The translations under genes and the position numbers were made by a program. The notes beneath the pieces were generated by a model that was not told the DNA's origin, searched no databases, and saw only the letters and a program-made list of their open reading frames with translations. From CAYMPH01 sp964529415 (GTDB lineage Bacteria; Spirochaetota; UBA4802; UBA5550), in assembly GCA_964529415.1 (NCBI GenBank), contig CAZGWD010000006.1, forward strand, positions 1-64,000: a stretch of 64,000 nucleotides of DNA, in the 5' to 3' direction. This document shows, in pieces, positions 24,976 to 32,768 of this stretch. The number at the start of each line of letters is the position of its first letter. Within the stretch, counting starts at the first letter, position 1.

Positions 24976-25708
24976 AGACCTGAAAATTCTTGTTCTGGAT
25001 TCGGTAGATTCCACGAATTCATATATCCTGCGAAATCCTGAATTTCTGTCAAAAAATTTTTTTGCAGTCCGGGCAATTGAACAGACACGTGGAAGAGGGA
25101 GATTCAGCAGAGAATGGAGCAGCATTACCGGAGAGGATTTAGCTTTATCAATTGTTTTTATTCCGGAGGTTGATATTAATGCTCTTTCCGTTGTTACCAT
25201 TTATTCGGGCCTTGCTGTATTCCGTGTTTTAAAATCTGTTCTTGGTGAAGGACTGAAACTAAAATGGCCGAATGATATTTATTTTAATGGCAGAAAAATC
25301 TGCGGAATTTTATGCGAGCTGGCATCAGATAATCTTCAAAAACCTGCTGTAGTAATCGGGATCGGGGTTAATGTCAACAGGATGGATTTTCCTGAGAATC
25401 TTTCCGGCAGTTCAGTTTCAATCAGGCAGATAACAGGAAAAGAATACAGTGTTGATATTCTCGCCCGTAATATTTTTGATGAAATACAAACAATTCTAAA
25501 TAATTTCAAAGGAATACCAATCCCGGAATCCTTATTAAATGAATGGATGTCCGCATCAACTTCTGAAAGGGAAATTTCTTATTATATAGGCGGTGTTACT
25601 GAAAGAGGGTTAATTGAGCGGATAAATTCTGACGGAACATTGAAAATTAAAAATTCAATAACCGGAGATAAACTGGTTTATTCCGGTGAAATAATATACG
25701 ACGCCTGA
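24965..25708 (+). CDS. birA: Biotin-[acetyl-CoA-carboxylase] ligase
   Basis: A 247-residue biotin protein ligase without the DNA-binding N-terminal domain. Key motifs are LDSVDSTNSYI, the biotinyl-AMP loop GRGRFSREW (about residues 41-49), LKWPNDIYFNG and the GIGVNVN segment. A frame opens at 24929, but ATG at 24965 matches the family start and overlaps the proB stop by 11 bases, so translation is coupled. The enzyme attaches biotin to carboxylase carrier proteins. Being of the short type it cannot repress biotin genes. Confidence 0.93.
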   Translation: MKNKDLKILVLDSVDSTNSYILRNPEFLSKNFFAVRAIEQTRGRGRFSREWSSITGEDLALSIVFIPEVDINALSVVTIYSGLAVFRVLKSVLGEGLKLKWPNDIYFNGRKICGILCELASDNLQKPAVVIGIGVNVNRMDFPENLSGSSVSIRQITGKEYSVDILARNIFDEIQTILNNFKGIPIPESLLNEWMSASTSEREISYYIGGVTERGLIERINSDGTLKIKNSITGDKLVYSGEIIYDA

Positions 25709-25744
25709 TTTTAAAAAATTAGACTCATTACGGATTGTTTAGTA

Positions 25745-26044
25745 AGTGATGCTAATGCGATAATTTTCCCCCCGTCCCCCAATGGGGGCGAGTAGGAGTG
25801 AAATACGATTACTTTATTCAAATCAAAGAATTATAACACCTGATTATATATTTTTGAGATTGCAGGAAATCTACGGAACAATATGACAGATACATGGATG
25901 AATTGCTGAAAAGACTTGAAAAAAAACATTGCTCATCAAAGATTAAGATGGCTTTAATGAGATTGCTATTTTTAAAGAAATTATAAAATCCGAATTATCG
26001 GGGAAATGATTATTTATTACGTGCCCCCTTCGGGGGACAGGGGC
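25745..26044. repeat. MITE-like repeat, copy B
   Basis: The left end CCCCCCGTCCCCCAATGGGG (25768-25787) and the right end GCCCCCTTCGGGGGACAGGG (26023-26042) are near-perfect inverted copies. The interior shares AATCAAAGAATTAT (25818-25831 region) and AAATGATTATTTAT with copy A. The internal frame around 25882-25985 reads as a short run of residues with stops and shifts, possibly a decayed coding relic. The copy fills the gap between birA and the lipoprotein gene. Confidence 0.7.
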
Positions 26045-26102
26045 TTCAGTTGACTTGGACTAAAAAATAGCATCTCATGCGACATAATGGGATAAAAAAC
26101 GC

Positions 26103-26130
26103 AAAAAAATCCGCCCAACTGGGTTTTTTT
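26103..26130. terminator. Short A/T-flanked hairpin
   Basis: An A run, CCC-aact-GGG and a T run (26103-26130) make a small, nearly symmetrical terminator that could serve transcripts coming from birA. It lies just before the -35 box of the following lipoprotein gene. Confidence 0.5.
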
Positions 26131-26132
26131 AG

Positions 26133-26161
26133 TTGACATTTTCCTGAATATTTTCGATATT
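26133..26161 (+). promoter_or_regulatory. Promoter of the lipoprotein gene
   Basis: TTGACA (26133-26138) and GATATT (26156-26161) are 17 bases apart, with transcription expected about 25 bases before the ATG at 26192. Confidence 0.6.
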
Positions 26162-26191
26162 GCAGAAAGAAATAAACAGGAGAAAAAAAAT

Positions 26192-27076
26192 ATGAAGAAA
26201 ATATTTATTTTGAATATAGCTCTTTTAATGTCGTTATTCTTATTTTCATGTGCTCAAACAGCTGATGTTGCAAAAGCTATTACATCTATCGGCAACAACG
26301 GCGATATTGGAACAGGCGCAACAAGTAACCCTGATGCAGTTGATGTGGTTTCCGGAAAAATTGTTGTAAAAACAGTTAACGGTAAAGTTACAGTAAACAG
26401 TACTGAGCTTACTCTGGTAAGCATTATTGGCAATTTGTGGAAGCTGGCTGATGGAGTTAATATTACTTTAACAGATAAAGATGGAAATATAATTACAGTT
26501 GCTGTTGTTATTGATCAGTTAACATCAGCTATTTCCCTTATTCCGTCAACTCCTTTGGACAGCGGTTCATTTTATACGCTGAATCTCAGTGTAACTGTAA
26601 GTGGAGTAGTGACTAATTTTGCAGTTAAAGTTATTGTTTCTGTTGATAATACAAATGAAGCAAATTCGTTCTTTGCAGGAATTTCTTTAAATAAAACAAA
26701 CAGCACTTTTAATGTAAAAGATACACTTAAAGAAGGAAAATCATATATTGGATGGGAATTTCTTCCAAGATTTAATATCTGGCTCACAGGTCTTGAATCC
26801 GGAGCATATGCAGATCTTACTTTTTACGGAGTATATGACGAGGCAATGTATAAAGATATGGTATTCTATCAGAGATGGATAGGATCACAGGATCCGGTCA
26901 AAAACTATAAATGGTCTGGGGGACAGATATCAGTAGATGAAACAGATTCATCAATTGATGGACCTGATTCTGATTATTCATTTAAAAAAACTTATCTTGA
27001 GATGAAAATATACGATTCACTGGGAAATGATATAACTTCAAGCACAAATGCAGTAATAAATATATCGACATATTGA
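26192..27076 (+). CDS. Lipoprotein with an Ig-like repeat
   Basis: A 294-residue protein with a lipoprotein signal peptide (MKKIFILNIALLMSLFLFSC, lipobox with Cys20). Residues about 55-165 have the strand-rich pattern of a bacterial Ig-like (SbsA/Big-type) domain, with PSTPLDSGSFYTLNLSVTVS near residues 119-138. The last third (FKKTYLEMKIYDSLGND) is also beta-rich and unassigned. It should be anchored in the inner or outer membrane. A promoter and a following terminator make it a single-gene unit. No function is known. Confidence 0.75.
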   Translation: MKKIFILNIALLMSLFLFSCAQTADVAKAITSIGNNGDIGTGATSNPDAVDVVSGKIVVKTVNGKVTVNSTELTLVSIIGNLWKLADGVNITLTDKDGNIITVAVVIDQLTSAISLIPSTPLDSGSFYTLNLSVTVSGVVTNFAVKVIVSVDNTNEANSFFAGISLNKTNSTFNVKDTLKEGKSYIGWEFLPRFNIWLTGLESGAYADLTFYGVYDEAMYKDMVFYQRWIGSQDPVKNYKWSGGQISVDETDSSIDGPDSDYSFKKTYLEMKIYDSLGNDITSSTNAVINISTY

Positions 27077-27100
27077 TTTATAAATGAATCCTGATTTGAA

Positions 27101-27129
27101 AGCCCCTTTAACCTGAAGGGGCTTTTTTT
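27101..27129 (+). terminator. Rho-independent terminator after the lipoprotein gene
   Basis: AGCCCCTT (27101-27108) and AAGGGGCT (27116-27123) flank a 7-base loop and are followed by seven T. Confidence 0.9.
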
Positions 27130-27212
27130 ATGCTCTAAATTTCTGGTTTTAATGACATGATATTTTTAAATTTGAGTTTTATAACTTTTAAAAATAAATA
27201 GACATTTAAAGG

Positions 27213-27240
27213 TTGACAAATAATCATGGAATTTTATATC
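27213..27240 (+). promoter_or_regulatory. Promoter and long leader of the cold shock gene
   Basis: TTGACA (27213-27218) and TATATC (27235-27240) are 16 bases apart. Transcription from here would give a 5' leader of about 105 bases before the ATG at 27353, like the long structured leaders of cold shock mRNAs. Confidence 0.55.
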
Positions 27241-27352
27241 AACACTATATTATTTCAGCATTAATCATTAAAATTCTTAGAATTTATTTTTGAGACTTTT
27301 AATGATGTGGATGATAATAATAGATATTTAATATTTTTTTAAGGAGTTTTTC

Positions 27353-27553
27353 ATGCCTAAAGGTGAAGTAAAGTGGTTTAACGAGAAAAAGGGTTTTGGA
27401 TTTATTTCAAAAGATGATGGAAATGATATTTTCGTTCATCATACAGGAATAACTGGGGAAGGATTTAAGACGCTCAAAGAAGGCGATAAAGTCGAATTTG
27501 AAGTTGAAAACAGTGACAAAGGCCCAAGAGCCGTTTCTGTTAAAAGAATATAA
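27353..27553 (+). CDS. Cold shock domain protein
   Basis: A 66-residue Csp. The nucleic-acid-binding motifs RNP1 (KGFGFI, residues 13-18) and RNP2 (IFVHHT, residues 26-31) are intact, and the length is exactly that of a single cold shock domain. It binds single-stranded RNA or DNA and melts RNA structure. AAGGAG precedes the ATG; a terminator follows within 25 bases, so it is monocistronic. Confidence 0.96.
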   Translation: MPKGEVKWFNEKKGFGFISKDDGNDIFVHHTGITGEGFKTLKEGDKVEFEVENSDKGPRAVSVKRI

Positions 27554-27574
27554 TTTTTCCTTAAACAAAACTTT

Positions 27575-27605
27575 AAAAAGGCTGTCAATGACAGCCTTTT
27601 TTTTA
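27575..27605 (+). terminator. Rho-independent terminator after the cold shock gene
   Basis: GGCTGTC (27580-27586) and GACAGCC (27590-27596) form a tight hairpin with A run before and a run of eight or more T after. Confidence 0.93.
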
Positions 27606-27634
27606 TATACATACAATAATTCAGGGTGGATATT

Positions 27635-28780
27635 ATGGCAGAAGTAGTTGTTTTATTTTGCGGTTCTTATGATTATAAAGAAGTCTATAAATCTGTAAAG
27701 AAGGGAATAGATTTATTGGGCGGAGCCTCAAAGTTTGTAAAAAAGGGCGAAAAAATACTGCTCAAGCCGAATCTCCTGATTGGAGATCCTCCTGAAAAAT
27801 GCGTAACTACCCATCCTTCAGTATTTAAAGCTGCAGCTGAAATTTTCAAATCAGCCGGGGCTGTAATGTATTACGGCGATTCTCCTTCTTTCGGAAGCAC
27901 GCTTGCCGCAGCTAAAAAAGCGGGAATCGCTGATGCAGCAGAAGAGATTGGCGTAATACCTGCAGATTTTAAAACCGGTGTGGAAATTTTTTACGAGAAA
28001 GGAATCCAGAACAAGAAGTTTGTTATTGCAAAGGGAGTTCTCGATTCAGATGGTATTATCAGCCTGCCGAAACTAAAGACGCACGGATTTGAAAGATATA
28101 CAGGCTGCGTTAAAAATCAGTTCGGCTGCATACCTGGTTTGCTTAAAGGCGAATATCATGTAAAACTGCCTGATGCAAATAATTTTGCAAAGATGCTCCT
28201 TGATTTGAATATGTTCGTTAATCCAAGGCTTTATATAATGGATGGAATTATGGCTATGGAAGGCAATGGTCCAAGGGGAGGCAAGCCGAAGAAAATGGAT
28301 ATCATTCTGATGTCCTCTGACCCCATTGCTCTTGATTCTGTAATCTGCAGAATAATTGATATCAATCCGGAATTTGTTCCAACAGTAAAATTCGGCGCTG
28401 AATTCGGTGCAGGAGTGTATAAAGATAAGGATATCAGACTCTTGGGCGATCCGATTGAAAAATTTATACAAAAAGATTTTGATATTGTAAGAAGACCATT
28501 AAGGGGTTACAAGTCGAATGGCATTTTGAAATTTATGAATAACAGGCTTGTTCCAAAACCTTATATTGAAGAAGATAAATGCGTTAAGTGCGGTGTTTGC
28601 ATTAACGTGTGTCCTGCAAGCCCTAAAGCCTTAAAATGGCCTAAGGAAGATAAATCTGAAGCTCCTGTTTATAACTACGACAACTGCATCAGATGCTATT
28701 GCTGCCAGGAGCTTTGTCCGGAAAGTGTTGTGAAATTAAGAGACCCGCTGATAAGGAAAATATTTAAAAGTAAAAAGTAA
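27635..28780 (+). CDS. DUF362 protein with two 4Fe-4S ferredoxin motifs
   Basis: A 381-residue protein of the DUF362 family: the N-terminal two thirds contains KKGEKILLKPNLLIG and the metal-site-like HPSVFKAAAE, and the C-terminus has CVKCGVCINVCPAS (near residue 316) and CIRCYCCQELCPES (near residue 352), binding two 4Fe-4S clusters. Such proteins are widespread in anaerobes with no settled function; they may transfer electrons to a metalloprotein. GTG at 27626 is possible, but AGGGTGGA before ATG at 27635 favours the latter. The gene stands alone. Confidence 0.88.
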   Translation: MAEVVVLFCGSYDYKEVYKSVKKGIDLLGGASKFVKKGEKILLKPNLLIGDPPEKCVTTHPSVFKAAAEIFKSAGAVMYYGDSPSFGSTLAAAKKAGIADAAEEIGVIPADFKTGVEIFYEKGIQNKKFVIAKGVLDSDGIISLPKLKTHGFERYTGCVKNQFGCIPGLLKGEYHVKLPDANNFAKMLLDLNMFVNPRLYIMDGIMAMEGNGPRGGKPKKMDIILMSSDPIALDSVICRIIDINPEFVPTVKFGAEFGAGVYKDKDIRLLGDPIEKFIQKDFDIVRRPLRGYKSNGILKFMNNRLVPKPYIEEDKCVKCGVCINVCPASPKALKWPKEDKSEAPVYNYDNCIRCYCCQELCPESVVKLRDPLIRKIFKSKK

Positions 28781-28783
28781 TTG

Positions 28784-29308
28784 TTACTTGTCAGCTTCCA
28801 GCTTTTTTGTAAGCTTTTCAATAACATTACTTTTATCAAAAATATTGCCGAAGAAATATTTCCTGGTTTTTTTATTGGTTATTATTTCAAGTTCATAAGA
28901 TAAGATTTTATCACCTTCATTTGAAAATACTGTCATGTATTCAAACCAGATTTCATATCTCTGAGGGGTTTTTGACTCCCAGATGAAATCTGTGTCAAGA
29001 AATGTATCTGTTAATGATTTAACTTCTTTCTGGTAGTTGCCGTCCAGTAAAAACTTTTCATAGTCTTTTGTATCAATTTTTATGTTATATTTTTTCTCAA
29101 GCAGGGCAACCATTTCCTTAACAGGAAAATCTTTCATGAAATAGTATGCGTGCTGCCTGCTGCTTCCCTTGAATGTGTATTTGAATTTCTGAAAATAGAA
29201 CGTTCTGTCAATTAGCTCGTCCCAGTCTTTTTTCGACCAGGTTGTGCATGATGCAATCAGAACTAATGATAATATCAGGGATATAACAGCAGTATGACGT
29301 AATTTCAT
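28784..29308 (-). CDS. Putative lipoprotein
   Basis: A 174-residue protein with a lipoprotein signal (MKLRHTAVISLILSLVLIAS then Cys21 in the lipobox LIASC). The mature part is rich in charged and aromatic residues (TWSKKDWDELIDRTFYFQKF) with no recognised domain. It is convergent with the DUF362 gene, four bases apart, so the two 3' ends abut. It is likely to be an envelope protein; no function can be assigned. Confidence 0.65.
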   Translation of the reverse strand: MKLRHTAVISLILSLVLIASCTTWSKKDWDELIDRTFYFQKFKYTFKGSSRQHAYYFMKDFPVKEMVALLEKKYNIKIDTKDYEKFLLDGNYQKEVKSLTDTFLDTDFIWESKTPQRYEIWFEYMTVFSNEGDKILSYELEIITNKKTRKYFFGNIFDKSNVIEKLTKKLEADK

Positions 29309-29890
29309 TTTAACCTCTTTGATTTTTAATTCGGAAATATAAACAAAAACAGAAAAGTATAATTTAAATCAGCAATTTTATAAACATTTTTTTAATAAGT
29401 ATAGCTCTTTATTAAAAAGTTACAATAAATAATGCAGAATGTTCCGGAACAGGTCAAGTAAGTTTTTATAGTTTTAAAGCATAAAAAAACTGACTTATTT
29501 TAGAATGTTGGGATATTGATGTTAATATGATAATCTCCCCCCAACCCCCCAAGGGGGAGATTATGATGAAAAAATAAGTGACTGTAGGAATCAAAAAATT
29601 ATAACATCTATATATAAATTTATAAAAAAAATATTGATCACGTGCCCCCTTTGGGGGACAGGGGGTTTGGATTAAAGAATCCATTCCTTTTTTGCAAAAA
29701 TAAAAAAAACTAATTAAAGAAATGAATTTGACTTCTAATCAAATGATATGTAAGTTTGATAAAGAGAATTTATTTTACTATAATGTGATTTATAATCATT
29801 TAATACGGGCAGATTATAAAAATAACAGAGTTAAATAAAGTTTTCAGAAGTGACGGAGAAAAATCATTAAAAAAACAGGGAGGGTGTTTT
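29309..29890. other. Long intergenic region with one repeat copy
   Basis: Apart from repeat copy C (29519-29668) this stretch is A+T-rich and shows no supported ORF. A frame at 29466-29684 on the minus strand only translates the repeat and was not accepted. GGGAGGGTG at about 29878-29886 is the ribosome binding site of the small ORF at 29891. Confidence 0.5.
29519..29668. repeat. MITE-like repeat, copy C (short)
   Basis: The left end carries CCCCCCAACCCCCCAAGGGG (29536-29555) and the right end GCCCCCTTTGGGGGACAGGG (29644-29663), the same inverted C/G-tract ends as copies A and B. The interior is about half as long, keeping AATCAAAAAATTATAACAT. The left end is also self-complementary (TAATCTCCCCC with GGGGGAGATTA). 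Confidence 0.65.
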
Positions 29891-30052
29891 ATGGACATTA
29901 ACAAGATTGCAGGCGGGAATATTATTCCCCAGGGATCAGAGGCATTTAAAAAGCTTAATCAGGAAACTGCTTCGCTGGAAGAAAAAAAACCGAATGAGAT
30001 TAATCCAAAAAAAGAAGAGGAAAAGGGAAACAGGATTGATTTTCAGGCATGA
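29891..30052 (+). CDS. Small 53-residue protein upstream of the exporter
   Basis: This ORF is below common length cut-offs. It starts MDINKIAGGNIIPQGSEAFK after GGGAGGGTG and is very hydrophilic, with a Lys/Glu-rich centre (EEKKPNEINPKKEEEKG) ending in RIDFQA, probably a helical or disordered protein. Its stop overlaps the start of the membrane-fusion gene by four bases (ATGA), so translation is coupled. Coupling, a good ribosome binding site and full use of the gap support a real gene. Function unknown; perhaps an accessory of the exporter. Confidence 0.6.
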   Translation: MDINKIAGGNIIPQGSEAFKKLNQETASLEEKKPNEINPKKEEEKGNRIDFQA

Positions 30053-30834
30053 AATCGAATTTTAAGAAAATTATAATTATCACAGCGGCCGTGCTTTTCA
30101 GCGCGGCCGTTTTCTGGTATTTCTTCTTTTATAGTTACATGAACAAAATAGTTTCAGTCAAGCCCAAAAAAGGATCTGTAGTTGAAGCTGTTTATGCGCT
30201 TGGTACTGTTAAATCTGACAATTCTTATACTCTTCGACTTATGGCAAACACAGTAATTAAAAGAAAGTTTGTTTCAGAAGGCGAATCTGTTTCCAAAAAC
30301 TCACCATTGCTTCTAACTGATTACGGAATAACTTTCAGCGCCCCGTTTGCAGGAACAATTACAAGGCTCCATTTTGAAGAAGGCGAGACCATTACGCCTG
30401 CAGTTCCGGTTTTAAATCTGATGGATCTTGCAAAAACACACATAATAGTTTCACTTGATCAGCAGTCTGCATTGAAGATAAAAAAAAATCAGAATGTGGA
30501 ACTGAGTTTTGAATCAATAAGAAATAAAAAATTAAAGGGAACAGTTGATAAAATATATCCATCTGGCGGGCAGTTTCTCGTTAAGATCAAACCCGAAACC
30601 CTGCCTTCGGAAATACTTCCTGAAATGACAGTGGATACTGCAATTGAAATTGAGAAAAGGGATAATGTGATTCTGATTCCAGTTGCTTCAATAAAAAGAG
30701 GCCATGTGGAAATACAGAGAAAAGATAAAAAAGAAAGAATTAAAATAAAGCTCGGTGCCTTGGCAGGCAGATGGGTTGAAATTCCAGACGGGCAGATACT
30801 TCCTGATGACTTGATTATTTATATGGATAAATGA
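30049..30834 (+). CDS. Periplasmic adaptor (membrane fusion) protein of a MacA-like exporter
   Basis: A 261-residue HlyD/MacA-type protein: an N-terminal membrane helix (about residues 7-27), then a barrel-sandwich (lipoyl-like) domain with TYTLRLMANTVIKRKFVSEG-like strands and SAPFAGTITRLHFEEGETI, and a beta-barrel domain with VNVELSFESI-like strands. It lacks the long coiled-coil hairpin of large adaptors. It is anchored in the inner membrane and would link the permease/ATPase to the outer-membrane channel encoded downstream. The gene order adaptor, permease, ATPase, TolC is that of a tripartite exporter. Confidence 0.87.
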   Translation: MKSNFKKIIIITAAVLFSAAVFWYFFFYSYMNKIVSVKPKKGSVVEAVYALGTVKSDNSYTLRLMANTVIKRKFVSEGESVSKNSPLLLTDYGITFSAPFAGTITRLHFEEGETITPAVPVLNLMDLAKTHIIVSLDQQSALKIKKNQNVELSFESIRNKKLKGTVDKIYPSGGQFLVKIKPETLPSEILPEMTVDTAIEIEKRDNVILIPVASIKRGHVEIQRKDKKERIKIKLGALAGRWVEIPDGQILPDDLIIYMDK

Positions 30835-30844
30835 GTTAATATTT

Positions 30845-32077
30845 ATGTGGTTTCTCGCATTAAGACATTTATTGACAAGACCCCAGCAGACAATTCTGAC
30901 ATTCGTAGGACTTATAATCGGCGCAGCAGGATATATAATAATTACCGGGCTGCAGATGGGCTATCATGACTATATTGTAGACAGGCTAATTAATACTGAC
31001 GGGCATGTCAGGATCAGTCCAAAGGATGATTATATCACAACTGAAACTTTCACGGATATTTTTTTTACAGAATCTTCAGTTAAATGGATAACCCCGCCTT
31101 CAGGCAGAACTTTTAATTTAAATCTCACAAATGTCCAGGGATGGTTTGACAGGCTTGATTCTGACCCTGATGTTGATTCATACTCGCCGCAGTTTATAAG
31201 AACTGTAATATTCAGCAAGGGGAAATTTTCCCTGCCTGTAAAGTTTATCGGAATGGACTCTGCAAAGCAGAGTGTTGTTACAAATCTTGAGGATGATATA
31301 ATAGCAGGTTCGCTAAGTTCAGTCAATCAGGGTGATTCACTGATTGTAATCGGCGATGAGCTAATGAAAAAACTCGGGGCTAAATTAAACGATACTGTGA
31401 ATGTTGTAATACCGGACGGAGCAGTATATCCACTTAAGATTACAGGGGTTTTCAGAACTGGCGTTAAGCAGATTGATTCATATTTCACTTACTCGTCGTG
31501 TGCGACTGTACAGAAAATTACAAGAGCTCCGGGTGAATACTCTGATATTATTGTGAAACTTAAAAATGAGGAATCTGCGCAGGAGGTCGCACGGGAGTGG
31601 AGCAAGATAAGCCCTGACAAGGTGGAAAGCTGGGATCAGGCAAATGAAAATGTGCTGATAGTTGTAAATATTCAGAGAATAGTTAAGGATATAATGTCTT
31701 TTATTATCATAATGATTGTAGCTTTTGGAATATATAATATTTTAAATATGGTTGTAAATCAGAAGAAAAGGGAAATTGCAATTCTGCGGTCTGTCGGTTT
31801 TGATAATAAAGATACAATTATGCTGTTCATGTACCAGGGGCTGATTTTTGCACTGGTAGGTTCACTTGCAGGAATGATCGTCGGATATTTCGGATCTGTA
31901 TATATGGAAACAGTCAAGGTCAATGCAGGAAACGGTCATCTTATGGTCAGATGGGATATTTGGATTTATATCAAGGCGTTTCTTCTGATATCAATCTCAG
32001 CTGTTTTTGCAAGCTTTATTCCTGCGCGTACTGCAGGTAAACTATCACCGATTGAAATTATTCGCGGATCAGCCTGA
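30845..32077 (+). CDS. FtsX/MacB-type ABC transporter permease
   Basis: A 410-residue permease: one membrane helix at about residues 18-38, a large periplasmic (MacB_PCD-like) domain at about 40-275, and three further helices (about 280-305, 330-355, 375-397). This is the layout of MacB, LolC/E and FtsX permeases that extrude or move lipids, peptides or drugs. The ATPase is a separate gene just downstream. SPIEIIRG at the end is the usual C-terminal motif of the family. Confidence 0.9.
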   Translation: MWFLALRHLLTRPQQTILTFVGLIIGAAGYIIITGLQMGYHDYIVDRLINTDGHVRISPKDDYITTETFTDIFFTESSVKWITPPSGRTFNLNLTNVQGWFDRLDSDPDVDSYSPQFIRTVIFSKGKFSLPVKFIGMDSAKQSVVTNLEDDIIAGSLSSVNQGDSLIVIGDELMKKLGAKLNDTVNVVIPDGAVYPLKITGVFRTGVKQIDSYFTYSSCATVQKITRAPGEYSDIIVKLKNEESAQEVAREWSKISPDKVESWDQANENVLIVVNIQRIVKDIMSFIIIMIVAFGIYNILNMVVNQKKREIAILRSVGFDNKDTIMLFMYQGLIFALVGSLAGMIVGYFGSVYMETVKVNAGNGHLMVRWDIWIYIKAFLLISISAVFASFIPARTAGKLSPIEIIRGSA

Positions 32078-32078
32078 T

Positions 32079-32768
32079 ATGCCTTTAATAGAATGCAGGA
32101 ATTTAATTAAAAGTTTCGGTGATCCTCCTGTGAGCATCCTCAAGGGGGTATCATACAGTGTTGAGCCGGGTGAATTCGTTGCAATTACAGGCAGGTCAGG
32201 TTCAGGAAAATCTACACTTCTATATGCAACAAGCGGTCTTGATACACTGACTTCAGGTGAAGTTTTAATTTCGGGAAAAGATATAAATAAACTCAACAAT
32301 CACGATCTTCATGAATACAGAAACAGGAAAATGGGATTTGTTTTTCAGTTTCATTATCTTCTTCCTGAGCTTTCTTCAATTGAAAATATACTTATGCCTG
32401 CAAGAAAATTCGGTCTTGAAAAGCAGAAAGCGGAAAGGGCAAATTTTTTAATGGAACAGTTCAATGTGACCAAGTGCAGAAATAAATTTCCATCGCAGAT
32501 GTCCGGCGGGGAGCAGCAGAGAATTTCTCTGGCAAGATCTCTGATAATGGAACCGCAGATATTATTTGCAGATGAGCCTACCGGAAATCTTGACTCTGTA
32601 AACGGCGACATAGTAATGGATATATTCGAGAGCATTAACGATCAGCATAACATGACCATAATGCTTGTGACTCATGAGAGCGATTATGCAGCAAGGGCAT
32701 CAAGGCAGATTCATATAGCTGATGGAAACATTCTTTCCGATGAAAAGAAGGAGACTGTTATAAAGTGA
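32079..32768 (+). CDS. LolD/MacB-type ABC transporter ATPase
   Basis: A 229-residue ABC ATPase with Walker A GRSGSGKST, Q-loop VFQFHYLLPE, signature MSGGEQQRISLARSL, Walker B ILFADEPTG and a His switch in VTHESD. A frame opens at 32007 inside the permease gene, but MPLIECRNLIKSF at 32079 is the family start, beside the permease stop. It powers the permease encoded upstream. LolD/MacB-type sequence suggests export of a lipoprotein, peptide or amphiphile. Its end overlaps tolC by four bases. Confidence 0.95.
   Translation: MPLIECRNLIKSFGDPPVSILKGVSYSVEPGEFVAITGRSGSGKSTLLYATSGLDTLTSGEVLISGKDINKLNNHDLHEYRNRKMGFVFQFHYLLPELSSIENILMPARKFGLEKQKAERANFLMEQFNVTKCRNKFPSQMSGGEQQRISLARSLIMEPQILFADEPTGNLDSVNGDIVMDIFESINDQHNMTIMLVTHESDYAARASRQIHIADGNILSDEKKETVIK

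Noticed and set aside
25820..25845. TetR operator-like TAACACCTG inside the MITE-like repeats
   Set aside because: Only the nine-base core agrees with the operator; flanking half-sites do not match, and the other copies diverge there.
29466..29684. 72-codon minus-strand ORF in the third repeat copy
   Set aside because: Translates only the repeat; frame not kept in the other copies.
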